Positions 49,801-60,698 of a DNA stretch of 64,000 nt are shown piece after piece. Numbering within the stretch: the first letter of the stretch is position 1; each line of letters starts with the position of its first letter. Under the pieces are notes generated by a model that was given only the letters and a program-made list of their open reading frames with translations, was not told the origin of the DNA and ran no database searches. The stretch is taken from positions 14,138,645 through 14,202,644 of the forward strand of contig JACGWO010000006.1 of the NCBI GenBank assembly GCA_034509735.1, written 5' to 3'. The position numbers were made by a program, and so were the translations under genes. The stretch is from Sesamum alatum (lineage: Eukaryota > Streptophyta > Magnoliopsida > Lamiales > Pedaliaceae).

Positions 49801-50859
49801 AACTACTAGAGTGGCGGATCCTATTGCTTCTGCCGAGATGGCCTTGCCATTCCCAAGCTTTAGGATCATATCCCCGTTACCTAGTTTTCTGCTTCTTTTC
49901 AGCACCTGCAAATCATTACAAATGTGGGCTCCACAGCCGGTATCTAATACCCAAGAGGCAGAATTAGTGACCATATTAACCTCAATCACAAATATACTTT
50001 GGTTCGAGAGGAGCTTGAGGCACTCCCTCTTCCGATGCCCTTTCTCACGGCAATTGATACATATGTCATATGCCCTTGACTGTTGCTTGGAGACAACCTT
50101 TCCCTTTCCTTTTCCTTTTCCCTCTTTGGAAATGGGAACACTCTTAGTGTTCATAGCTGCTTTGACGGCTTTTCCTTTCCCTTTCTTCCTTTTCCAACGT
50201 CCGGCACTCTTGCCTTTCGTTTTAGAAGTTGAAGCACCTCCAAACAATACTGAAGGCATGGACTTTTTGGTCGTTGCCTCGTATTGCACCAGCATATTGA
50301 TCAACTCATGAATGCCCTTCTCAAGTGCGTTCATGTTGTAGTTGACAATAAATTGGTCGAAGGTGGGTGGGAGAGACTGAAGGATCACATCTATGTACGT
50401 CTCATTATCGAGGCCTGCCTTTAGGTCCTTGAGCTTTTCCACCAGGGTAAGCATTTTAACACCGTGCTCTTGTACAGAGGATCCTTCTGTCATTTTAGTT
50501 CCAAAGAACGCCTTGGTCGCGACATGCCTAGTATGTCGGTCCGGGACTGCATAGCAATCCTTAAGGCGAGCCATAATGGAAAGGATATCGTCTAGCCTTT
50601 CATATTGCTTCTGAATCTAATTCGTCATTGAATCAAGTATGACGCTACGGACCTTCCGGTTATCCTTATGGCAAGTCTCGAACGTCTCACGTTCTTTCGG
50701 CGTGGATCCTTCCGGTAAGGTCCTTGGGAGAGGCTCGTCCATGACGTAGCCTTGGTTCTCGTAATCCAGGACTATCCTGAGATTGCGCAACCAGTCGTTG
50801 TAATTGGTTCCATTGAATTTGTTGGTCTCAAGAATGGTCGATAAAGGGTTCTTAGACAT
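46825..50859 (-). pseudogene. Copia gag-pol of R, heavily broken
   Basis: The start is the ATG at 50859 (MSKNPLS). Gag, CCHC knuckle (CINCREKGHRKREC), protease LDTGCGAHIC, integrase, reverse transcriptase with YVDDIL, and RNase H are all recognisable in order down to 46829; the last codons lie at 37214-37095. Breaks: TAG at about 50617 (near TN), a one-base deletion near 49632, one near 49215 (EW for EV), the 165 bp insertion at 48263-48427, a one-base deletion near 47880, in-frame TGA at 47423-47425, a deletion of about 80 bp near 47334, and a stop at about 47207. It cannot be expressed as a polyprotein. Confidence 0.93.
48263..48427. other. 165 bp organelle-like insert within R pol
   Basis: The Copia sequence before it (GCCATATCTCA) and after it (CTGGAGGTCTGG) is contiguous in F3. 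The insert (with AAGAAAGCAAGCAAGCAAG and CTTCTTTCTGATAGGAG) is unrelated to Copia and has the look of plant mitochondrial DNA. No target duplication is obvious, so it may be filler from break repair. Confidence 0.6.
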
Positions 50860-50967
50860 TTTTTTGAAAAATCTATATTTAAAAACAGAGTTCGATCAAC
50901 AGAATATAAAAGACGGTGGTTTGATAAATAATTAAATGCTTGGTCTTTAGTCATTTAATGCTCCCAC

Positions 50968-50975
50968 TATTTATA
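50968..50975 (-). promoter_or_regulatory. TATA-like box upstream of gag (R)
   Basis: TATAAATA on the minus strand, about 109 bp from the gag ATG at 50859, with the same flanks as in F2 and F3. Confidence 0.45.
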
Positions 50976-51236
50976 CGAAAACACGATACTCTCAAACGTT
51001 GTTTTCGGGAAACCTTTCCTAGTGGGCTTGGGATCCACAGCGATTTTCCCATACCCCGCTTTTACGATTCGCATGGGAAAAATTCTATGGGAGGTATACC
51101 ATACCATTCTCATTCAACGAGATTCCCAAGATTATTGCCTCACCCTTTCGCATGATCCCGAGGACTCCAAGCGAATCATGCTAATAGGGCGTTAGACCCG
51201 ACCCAATCAACCGAGTCATAGACCCACTGCTACCTC

Positions 51237-51327
51237 CACGACTCGTGAGACAGGTAACAGTGGTCTACTTTTCGTTTATGACATAGTGCAGCTTCTTTTA
51301 AGTACGATAGTCGTGCCACGACTCGTG
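51237..51327. repeat. Palindrome pair in the R leader
   Basis: CACGACTCGTG at 51237-51247 and 51317-51327, 80 bp apart, both perfect. Confidence 0.75.
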
Positions 51328-53078
51328 AGACCACGCTATCGACCTAAATCAGCTTCCTCACTATGCCATGGACTAGAAGGCATGGACAAACTCCTAGAGT
51401 CAGTGTCCATTTTGTCTAGGCTCTAATATTTGGACATTGATCCAACCAATGTGAGAGTAGTAAATGACCGAGATCTCATAAAGTAATATTAACACATTCA
51501 TCCATAATGCGAAAATAAATAAATTGCATCCATAGAAGTTATATGATAAATAAAACGCCATTCATCCATCATAATAACCACATGCAAAATTAAAGCCTAG
51601 CACGCCCCTGTTGGATGATCACGAGCCCGAATCCTATGCAATCCACTGAGCCCGCAGTGGATCTATGGTCAATTTAGGGTTGGTCCTACACTATTACATT
51701 AATAATAACCCAATCATCATTCTGATGGGCCTTGGTCTCTTTTCTCTTTCTTCTCTTCATGGAAACTCCTTAGAACCTCCAGTCTGGGCTCTCCATGTGG
51801 ACCTTCCTTCTTCTCCACCAAATGCATAAAATTAAAACCTCACTTCTATTTTACTCTCATTACATAAGAAAAATAGAAACCCCAGCGAAAATCCGGGGGG
51901 AGTACATAAGGAGGGAGGAAGAATGCCTTATTATTCCAAGGCAACTAGAAAGGGAGAAGGAGAAAGCAGTAAAAGAGGCACATAGGCCCAACATAAAATT
52001 AAACCATACGTTCGGTTTAGGGCTCGTCATCATCCATTTCCATCCAACGCATATAATCACATGATCCAATCACATAAAATACATGCTAACATCTCATGAT
52101 TACCAATCAAAATTATCCAAGATAAAATAAATGCGCAACAAATGAAAAATATGGTACAACCGTTGGTAATAATATTTTTCCCATTTTAGGAAGACCCTTC
52201 GTCATTATTTCCAGGTAAATTATCCCCGAGATTCCAAATCCAATATAATTCAATCTCCCAAAATAATGTCTTAGAAAATAGGCAAAAACTAAACAAAAAC
52301 GAATTTTCAGAATTAATTAAAAAGTTAAAATTGAAAAATAAGGAGAAACCCTAACAACGGCAGCCGGCCGCCGCTACCGGCAGCAGGCCCAGCCTGACCG
52401 GGCGCGGGCGCGCACCTGGTCGGCAGCAGGCTGCAGGGCCGCGCGCGCCGGCAGGCTGCCGGCCGCCAGTCGTGCGCCTGCCCTGCGCAGGCGCGCGGGC
52501 AGACACCATCGTCTGCGTGCGCGCGGGCCTGGCGGCGCAGCCTCGTGCGTGCGCGCGCGTGACCCTTCAGCACGCAGTCTCATGCGCGCACGCGCGCGTA
52601 TAGGGCGCACCTGCCGGGCGCGCGCGCGCAGACTCCTCTGTCTGCGTGCGCGCGTGCCTGGAGGCGCCGCCCTGTTCGCGCGCTCGTGCGTGGCCTCTTT
52701 GGCCGCGCGTCCGGATGCGCAGGCATCCCAGCGCGTTCGGCCAGCCGCCTGCCTATCGCCCGACCGTGCCACCTGGCAGCCTGACTGCGCACAGCCATAC
52801 GCGCCTGGCGTAGGCGGCTGGGCAGGCTCCTTTGCCTCCGTGCGTCTGCCTCGCCTGTGCGCACGGTCGCGTGCTGCGTTTCTCCGTTTTGTTCGACTTT
52901 TACCCCCCGTTTTCCAAGAAAAACAGAAAAATCCAACATACTAGAAATCATACGAATTTAAAAGCAAGAAAAACGACATGTTTTAATAATAATAAAATTA
53001 AGAATTAATTAAAACATGCCAAAACACGTTTTCATGCTTAAAACGCACATAAAACCCTAGGCCTATACACCGAACCGG

Positions 53079-53090
53079 GCTCTGATACCA
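53079..53090 (-). other. Primer binding site of R
   Basis: The minus strand reads TGGTATCAGAGC, one base from the LTR end. Initiator Met tRNA type. Confidence 0.92.
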
Positions 53091-53091
53091 C

Positions 53092-53876
53092 TGAAAGATT
53101 GTGGATCGTCCCGGAAAATAGTGCAAATGCGGAAGCGCGGTATCAATTTAAATAAACGGAATTTAAACATGCTTTTACGAAAAATAAAGAACACGTTCAA
53201 GGGGTGTGCCCTTGAAGTTCCCAGGTGTTCGGTGTATCTCATGAATTAAAAGCATACAAGAATCATGGAGGCCATAGGGTTTAAAATAAAGAGAGGGACG
53301 AAAAATAAATCGGAACCTACCGATTGTCGTTTTCTTCTTCTAATCGGTACTCGCGTTGTTCCATGATCTGCACCAAATCTCGTATGTGAAATTATCCAAA
53401 TTGTGACATGCAATCCACCCACGTATCTTGTACGTCGTGCTAGTGAACGAACAAGTATTTTGGAGAGGACGGATCAATCACACGTTATTAGGTTAACGAG
53501 ATTAATCCTCCTATGTTCAATTGTTCCAAGAACAAAAGAACAAGAAAATAATATTCTTGAGAGAGAGAGGGGGCGGACGAGAGAAGAGAGCACGAGAGAG
53601 AGAGTGTGTGTGTGTTGGAGTTTCATCATCTCTCTTATGGTGAGGGGCTAGAACTATATATAGAGGAGGAGTTTAATCCTTTTCAAACTCCAACTCTAAA
53701 GAAGACTATTTTGACTAGGATTTTGACCTAGTCAAAGTCCTAGTCAAAGTAGTAATTTGACCTAGTCAAATTAATCCTAGCCATCCATCTCTCCTTTTTA
53801 ATCTGAACCATTAATTTAATTTAATGAAATATTTAAAACCTATTTAAATATTCCAAAGGGCAATAAATAAATATAA
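53092..53876 (-). repeat. 5' LTR of R, U5-side part, cut by F3
   Basis: It matches 35105-35888 of the R 3' LTR and stops within AATAAATATAA, where F3 begins. The remainder should lie beyond F3, outside the window. Confidence 0.9.
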
Positions 53877-55324
53877 TGTTAGAATAGGTGACCATGTAAG
53901 CCAATTTTGGCAGGAATATGGAACCTATGTCTAAACAATTTTTTGGTATTTGATAAAACATTTATGAATAAAGAAGTAAAAATTCATATGGCAATACTTT
54001 GTTTACGTTCACTTATATCTGCATTTACGTTTCTGTTCACTACGCAAACAAAGCCCACGGACTGAGAAACGATTTGGGGGACTGGGACTACGCTTGGAGG
54101 TAGGTCCATGAAATCAGTCTTACCGAATCAGTCCGGAAATCTCCAAGTCAAGGAATCCCGAAAATGGGTACCGGGATTCCCTTTGAGACTTGCACTAAGC
54201 ATCTGCTGTCGTATTTCATCGATGGGTGACGAAGGCCGTCTAAGCAGTGTTAGTGGGTCAGCATGCTAGGAAGCAGCTGACTGAGGTGACTCGCGGGAAC
54301 CGTCTTATGGAGGACCTTGAGTATGGTCAGCAAGGTATGACGTGTATTCTCGGTTCCAACGGTACAGGCCAAGTCCTTTGACTTGAGGAACTGCTGAGTT
54401 TACCTGTGCATCAGGTCTGTATCTTAGATATGGTGAGAGATTTCCAAAATACTCTTGAGTAGTCATAAGCCATGTCTAGTGCAGCTCGGGTGTACAGAGT
54501 GACAGTAGTTTCCAAGAAAGGATCTGTCTTCTGTCAAAAGGTATTGACAGTTGAGTCTCATGTATGCTCTGTGTCTTGTCCCTGAAATCTGTGGCCACAG
54601 TAACTGAACAGAAGGGAAAGGTTTCCCTTGCAGCATTTAGTAAGGACAGACCAACACTTAGGTCCAAAATGGGTACCTGCTTTTTCCGTGCCCTAGACTC
54701 TAAGTGATGAGACCGAAGACAGAAGGACAAGTGTACTGTTAGAGCCTAAATGTTCATCCCCAATTATTTCACCTAGTCTCTAGTGCCATGGACCGTTGCT
54801 AGATGGCCACCCATGGTACCGGACGGATTCTAGGAATCCGACCAAGTCTAGCTGAAAGGTGAACCTAAAGAGTCACACACTATCCACACACACTTAGTAT
54901 TTAATTTGGAATTAAATATTGGAGTAAATGAATGATTAAATTAGATTTAATCGGGTCCTATATTTTCTTGGAGAAATTAATTTCTTCTATTTGACAAAGG
55001 GAATTAAATTAATAAATAGGATTTATTAAAGGATTGATTTAATGGGTTTAGAGTAAATATTAATATTTATTATATTTATTCTTTTAGCCTTTTGGAATAT
55101 TTAATGGGATTAAATATTCCATTAAATTAAAATCAACGGTTGAGATGGAAAGGGGAGATGGAAGGCTAGGATTCGTTTGACTAGGTCAAACACTAGTTTG
55201 ACTAGGACTTTGACTAGGTCAAAATCCTAGTCAAATTAGGGTTCTTAGAGTTGGAGTTTAAAGAGGATTAAACTCATCCTCTATAAATACCTCTAGCTTC
55301 CAACCTTTTGAAGGATGATGATTC
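53877..55324 (+). repeat. 5' LTR of F3, first segment
   Basis: Starts TGTTAGAATAGG and matches the F2 LTRs up to AGGATGATGATTCT, where B2 begins. Contains the conserved CCATGG block (about 54773-54873). Confidence 0.92.
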
Positions 55325-57524
55325 TGTTGGAATAGGTGACCAGAAAGCCAATAGGTTTGGCAACTTGTAACCTATCCGACAACTTGATGTGAATGTAATA
55401 TTATTATGTGATGAATAAGATGAGTGTTCGTCACCAATGGTACCTTCTTTTTTGCGCTCATTTTACATTTGTTAAAACGGTGTTTAACTTATATCGCAAC
55501 AAAGCCCACAGACCATGGATAACAACTCGTGCAGTTGGGCCACGCATTGGATGGTGGTGATGAAACCAACTGATTAAGAGTTGGGTCTGAAACGTTCCAA
55601 GTCGAGGACCTCGAGACAGGGCATCGAGAGTCCTATTGAGACTTGCATTAAGAGTCGTGTTCATTGGATGAGTGCCGTGTTTCATCGGCGACAGGCGTGG
55701 GACGCCTACACGATCTTGATGGGTTGGTCGACTGGGGTCGAGCCGACTGGACTGACTCGCGGGGATCATCATATGGAAGCCTTGGAGGCTTGGTCGGTAT
55801 GATTGGATTCCCCGGTTCCGATAGTACGGGAGTAATCCTCAGACTTGAGGAATCATGGCAGTCACGTGCACAGGACGGCTGTATCTTGGATCTGGAGAGA
55901 GGTGATCATTCTGTAAGATGATCATTATAAGCCTTGTCCAGTGCAGTCGGAATGTGTAACGAGGACGGTGGATTCCAAGAAGAGGATCCGTCCCCTGTCA
56001 GTATGTGACAGAGGTATCTCCTATGCACTCGGAGACATGTTCATGCTGTTTGAAGCTGTGGCCACAGTGGTTGGTCGAACAGGGAATGGTTTCCCGTGTC
56101 GACGCAATGAAGCATACGTGGTCTCGAGTATTAAGCATAGATGCCTAGTCAAGGATGGGAACCGACGCCCAATTCCATACCCTAGACTAAGGCCGGGAGA
56201 CGGTAGACGGAAGGATCGTACCCGTACGGAATCGGCGCCTAAATGTTCACGCCAATTCACCTAGTCTCTAGTGCCATGGACCGTTGCTAGCCGGCCACCC
56301 ATGGTAACGGGCCCTTGTGGGACACGGGCCCAAGTCTAGCTGAGGGTGAACCTAAAGGGTTGAGAGATCGACTTGGAGTCAATCTTGAAGGATAAAAATA
56401 AGTAATTGGATTACTTAAGGGAAAGTCCATTGGATGGACGGGCCGATATTGTATCGGGCTTTCATTTAATCGGTAAATTGGATTTTCGATTAAATATGGA
56501 AAGTTGAGATGTTGAGACGTTGGATCTTTTAATTGGATTAAAAGATCAACGGGAATAATTTAAGTGGACATTAAATTGGATTTAATATTGGGTTCGTCGT
56601 AATTGGATTACGATAAAAACCCTATCCGTTAAATTATACCCGAGAGGAGAAATAATTCCTAATTTGGAATAGGAAGAAGTTGGACTTCTTCCCTTAATTA
56701 AACATGGCCGACATGCTCCCTTGGAGGAAGCAAAATCAGCCATGTTTCATGCTAGGTGGTATGTTGACTTATCTCTTTTGGAAAGAGACAAATGAACTCC
56801 AATCAAGCTCTTCCCTTTTGGTATGATTTGATCATACCATAAATTTTGGTAGGCTTGATTGAAGAATTGATGGTGATTGATTGGAATGAATCTAGACATC
56901 CTTGAATGAACCTAGACACATTCCAATAATCACATTAATTATGTATATATATGAGAATATACAACACCAAGCATAAGTGATTCATTATTCATCTTTTTCT
57001 AGGAAAAAGAGAAGACAAAAATCCTCTTCTCTCTCTCAAAATTTCGTGCTCCCTCCCTCTCTTACACTTGTGTTCTTCACTTGATTCAAGAAGAAGAACA
57101 AAGTAAGTTTAAGAGAACACTAATTCATAGTGTTCTTCTCTTAAACCGATTCCTTCCTAAACCCGTTCTTTTCTAGCAAGAAGAACGTGTGTTTCTTCCG
57201 GTGTGTTGTGGATCACCTTTGGAGAATCCATACGTTTGGATTTCGTGAGCATTCCGGAGAAGGAACAACGCTAGTAGCCGGGAGCATACGCTAAACAATC
57301 AAAGGTAACGGTTTATTACGCTTTGATTGATTTCATTTGTATATCTATGCCCTATGTGTTTAAATATATGTTTTAATATTTACACATCCTACATCGAACG
57401 CCCGGTTGAGCACCCAAGGGTACACCTCTTGGGATTCGCGTATTTTGAATTTGATTTAAATTTACGCAATTTCTCGCTTTTCTCGCTTCCGCTCGCGCTC
57501 CCGGGCGGATCCGCTTGTCCTTCA
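55325..57524 (+). repeat. LTR of B2 (family B, 2200 bp)
   Basis: TGTTGGAATAGG...CTTGTCCTTCA, the forward counterpart of 4360-6417. Contains the conserved CCATGG block (56264-56361). Confidence 0.92.
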
Positions 57525-57526
57525 AG

Positions 57527-57538
57527 TGGTATCAGAGC
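57527..57538 (+). other. Primer binding site of B2
   Basis: TGGTATCAGAGC, two bases after the LTR. Confidence 0.92.
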
Positions 57539-58309
57539 CCGGTTCGATGTAAGGGCATAGATCTATGTGTTTGGCATGATCTACTTGCTTTTAAATGGCT
57601 TTATTGGCATGTTAGATTACATAAATATATGAACAATATGATGATTCAATTGTTTGGATTTAATGGACTTTTGGCATGCTTAATTTTGTTAGATTCGATC
57701 TAAGATTGCATGCTTATTTTCAGAATAATATTAATGTTATTGTGCTGAAACAGTTTTGAAAAAAAAAAAAATTTGGGATCGGTCGGCAGAGGCCGCGCGC
57801 AGGCGGGCGCCTGCGCGCGCGCCATGCGCACGGATGCTGCGCACAGGCGCGCGCGCGCTGTGCGCAGCCGGCCGCTGCCAGCGCGCGGCACAGAGCGCGC
57901 GCGCGCAGGGCGCGCAGGCTTGCTGCCTGGCCGGCCAGCATAACGGCTGGGCCGTTTTGTGCCGTTTTTCGACTTTTTCCGAAAAATTCGATTTTCTGTA
58001 TTTTCTGCACAATATTCTGAAAATATATTAATTTTGCATTTTTGATTTTGGAATAATTGGATTATTCCTTGGATTAATTTTGCTTAATTAATTTGGGATT
58101 AATACATGCATTGGATGCATTGTTTAAAATGTCCATTAAATTTGAAATTTGAATTTTGCATATTATTTATATGTTTATGCTTTTGTGATGTTAGACATCA
58201 CTTGGATATTTGGAATATCCATTGGTTTTATTGCATGATTATTTGGAATAATTATGTTATATGTGAGTTGATGGAATCAACATGGGATGATCACAAAGCC
58301 CTAGACCTT
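57539..58309 (+). other. Partial leader of B2 with GC-rich island
   Basis: It matches the LTR-proximal leader of E1. A GC-rich low-complexity island lies at about 57780-57962, between AT-rich flanks. Confidence 0.8.
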
Positions 58310-58486
58310 GCATGATTTCTTTACATGTTATATAATCATGAGATACACCGAACGCCCGGGAACCTCAAGGGTACACCCCTTGAGCGTGTACTTTTAAATT
58401 AAAAGCATGCTTTATTTTTTGTATGTTTATTTTTATCGCGCTACCGCATTCGCGCAATTCCCGAGACGATCCACCGATTTCTTTCA
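58310..58486 (+). repeat. 5' LTR of F3, last segment
   Basis: It matches the last 177 bases of the F2 3' LTR and ends CCGATTTCTTTCA before the PBS. Confidence 0.9.
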
Positions 58487-58487
58487 G

Positions 58488-58499
58488 TGGTATCAGAGC
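58488..58499 (+). other. Primer binding site of F3
   Basis: TGGTATCAGAGC, one base after the LTR end. Confidence 0.93.
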
Positions 58500-60231
58500 C
58501 CGGTTCGGTGTATAGGCCTAGGGTTTATGTGCGTTCTAAGCATGAAACGTGATATTGGCATGTTTTATATTAAATCTTGATTTTTTCTTAATTTTTAGCA
58601 TGTCGATTTTATTGCTTTTAATTCGTGTGAATTTCTGAATGTTGGTATTTTTCTGTTTTCTTGGGAAACGGGGTGAAAAATTGAACGGAAAAACGAGAAA
58701 TGACGCAGCCGGCCAGCCGGAAGGGCTGGCGCCGCGCAGCCGCGCGCTGCCGGCAGGGCAGACGCGCGCAGGCAAGGGAAGCCTGCGCGCGCCCGCCCAG
58801 TCGGTCGCGCAGGCAAGGCAAGGCTGCACGCCTGAGAGTCCGCGCGCAAACGAACTCTGGGTAGCGCCGCCAGGCGCGCGCACCTGCAGACGGAGGAGTC
58901 TGCGCGCGCGCGCGCCCGGCAGGCGTGCCCAATGCACGTCTGCGCGCGCACTGCGCACGGCATGGCCGGCAGCCAGCAGGCCAGCGCGGGCGCAAGGCAA
59001 GGGAGCCTGCGCGCGCGACGGCCTGCCGGATTGCCCAGGCTGTGCAGCGCGCTGCCAGCCAGGCGCGCGTGCACGCAGGCGAGGGGCCTGCGCGCGCGCG
59101 CCCGGCCTGGCAGCGCCTGCGCGCGCGCAGGGGCAGCAGGCTCTGTGCGCGTGCCGGCGGGCCGCTGCTGCTAGGGTTTCAAAACCCTAGCAGTGTTTTT
59201 TGCTTTTATTTTTTAATTATTTTCAGTTTTAATTTTTGAATTAATTCTGAAAAATCGTTTTGGTTTAGTTATGCCTATTTTCCTAAAGACATTATTTTAG
59301 GAGTAAAATAAATTGGATTTGGAATCCCGGGGTTATTTTACTTAAAATAATAAGGAAAGATTTTCCTAAAACGAGAAAATTTTATTACCAATATTTATGT
59401 TTTATTTTTTCACACGTTACGCACATATTCATTTATTATTTTGGATATTTATGATTGGGTATCATGTGTTGATGGTATATTGTGATTATATGATTGGATC
59501 ATGTGATTATGTGTGTTGGATGGAAATGGATGATCACGAGCCCTAGACCGGATGTATGGTTTATTTTCTGTTTGGCCTGTGTGCCTCTTTTACGGCTTTC
59601 TCCTTCTCTCTTTCTAGTTGCCTTGGAATAATAAGGCATTCTACCTCCCTCCTTATGTACTCCCCCCGGGTTTTCGCTGGGGTTTCTATTTTTTAATATG
59701 TAATGAGAGTAGACTAGGAGTGAGGTTTCCTTTTTGTAATTGATGGAGAAGAAGGAAGGACCACATGGAGAGCCCAGACGGGAGGTCCCTTGGACTTTTC
59801 CATGAAGTGAAGAAAGAGAAAAGAGACCAAGGCCCATCAGCATGATGATTGGGTTACTATTAATGTAATAGTATAGGACCAACCCTAGATTGACCATAGA
59901 TCCACTGCGGGCTCAGTGGGTCGCATAGGATTCGGGCTCGTGATCATCCAACAGGGGTGTGCTAGGCTTTAATTTTGCATGTGGTTATGATGATGGATGA
60001 ATGGGTTGTTTATTTATCATATAAATGCTATGGATGGTTTATTTACGCATTATGGATGTATGTGTAGATATTTATTTATTTGAGATCTCGGTCATTTTCT
60101 ACTCTCACATTGGTTGGACCAATGTCAAAATATTAGACCCTAGACAACGTGGACATAAACTCTAGACGTTTGTCCATGCCTTCCAATCCATGGCATAGTG
60201 AGGAAGCTGCTTTGGGTCAATAGCGTGGTCT

Positions 60232-60321
60232 CACGAGTCGTGGCACGTTATTGTACTTAAAGGAAGCTGCACAATATCATGAACGAAAAATGGGCTGCTG
60301 CTACTTGTCTCACGAGTCGTG
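60232..60321. repeat. Palindrome pair in the F3 leader
   Basis: CACGAGTCGTG at 60232-60242 and 60311-60321, 79 bp apart. Confidence 0.75.
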
Positions 60322-60584
60322 GGGTTACCAGTGGGTCTGTGGCTCGGTCGATTGAGTTGGGTCTAACGCCCAATTAACATGATTCGTTTGCAGTCCTTGG
60401 GATCATGTGAAAGGGTGAGGCAATAATCTTGGGAATCTCGTGGAACGAGAATGGTATGGAATACCTCCCACAGGATCTTTTCCATGCGAATCGTAAAAGC
60501 GGGGTATGGGAAAAATCGCTGTGGATCCCAAGCCCACTAGGAAAGAATTTTCCGAAAATCACGTTTGAGAGTGCCGTGTTTTCG

Positions 60585-60592
60585 TATAAATA
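60585..60592 (+). promoter_or_regulatory. TATA-like box upstream of gag (F3)
   Basis: TATAAATA, about 107 bp before the site equivalent to the gag start. Confidence 0.45.
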
Positions 60593-60698
60593 GTGGGAGG
60601 ATTAAATGACTAAAGTCCATGCATTTAATTATTTTATCAAACCACCGTCTTTTATTTTCTGCTGATCGCGCGCTGTTTTCTAAAATGTAGATTTTAAA

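Larger units (their letters stand above)
50860..53078 (-). other. Leader of R (about 2.2 kb)
   Basis: Full leader between PBS and gag. Reading from the PBS: a short AT-rich part; a GC-rich low-complexity island at about 52360-52890 built from GCGCGC-rich runs; AT-rich DNA; the palindrome pair (51317-51327 and 51237-51247); and the TATA-like box (50968-50975). Open frames across the island are artefacts of composition. Confidence 0.85.
35105..53876 (-). mobile_element. Copia element R (family A), interrupted by F2 and F3
   Basis: R occupies 35105-37214 and 46825-53876 on the minus strand. It has a 3' LTR (35105-37094), polypurine tract, gag-pol (50859 down to 46825, continuing 37214-37095), leader, PBS (53079-53090) and a partial 5' LTR (53092-53876). 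F2 split its RNase H and F3 split its 5' LTR, so R is older than both. The five bases outside its 3' LTR are ACTTA (35100-35104). Confidence 0.92.
55325..58309 (+). mobile_element. Truncated family B Copia element B2 inside the F3 LTR
   Basis: LTR (55325-57524), PBS (57527-57538) and the first 770 bases of leader, ending CCCTAGACCTTG. The matching leader in E1 continues, but here F3 LTR sequence (CATGATTTCTTTACATG) follows directly. B2's gag-pol and 3' LTR, plus about 370 bases of the F3 LTR, are missing. Confidence 0.88.
58500..60698 (+). other. Leader of F3 (about 2.2 kb)
   Basis: GC-rich island at about 58700-59165, then AT-rich DNA. The palindrome pair is at 60232-60242 and 60311-60321 (both CACGAGTCGTG), and TATAAATA is at 60585-60592. 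It is the fullest plus-strand version and the reference for the deletion in F2. The open frames through the island are low-complexity artefacts. Confidence 0.88.

Noticed and set aside
52325..52951. Long overlapping frames rich in Arg, Ala, Cys and Pro on both strands
   Set aside because: GC-rich low-complexity DNA lacks stop codons in several frames at once. No domain is present, and the frames sit in a retrotransposon leader.
57700..59239. Overlapping Ala/Arg-rich frames in the B2 and F3 leaders
   Set aside because: Same cause as in R: composition of the GC islands, with different frames in each copy.
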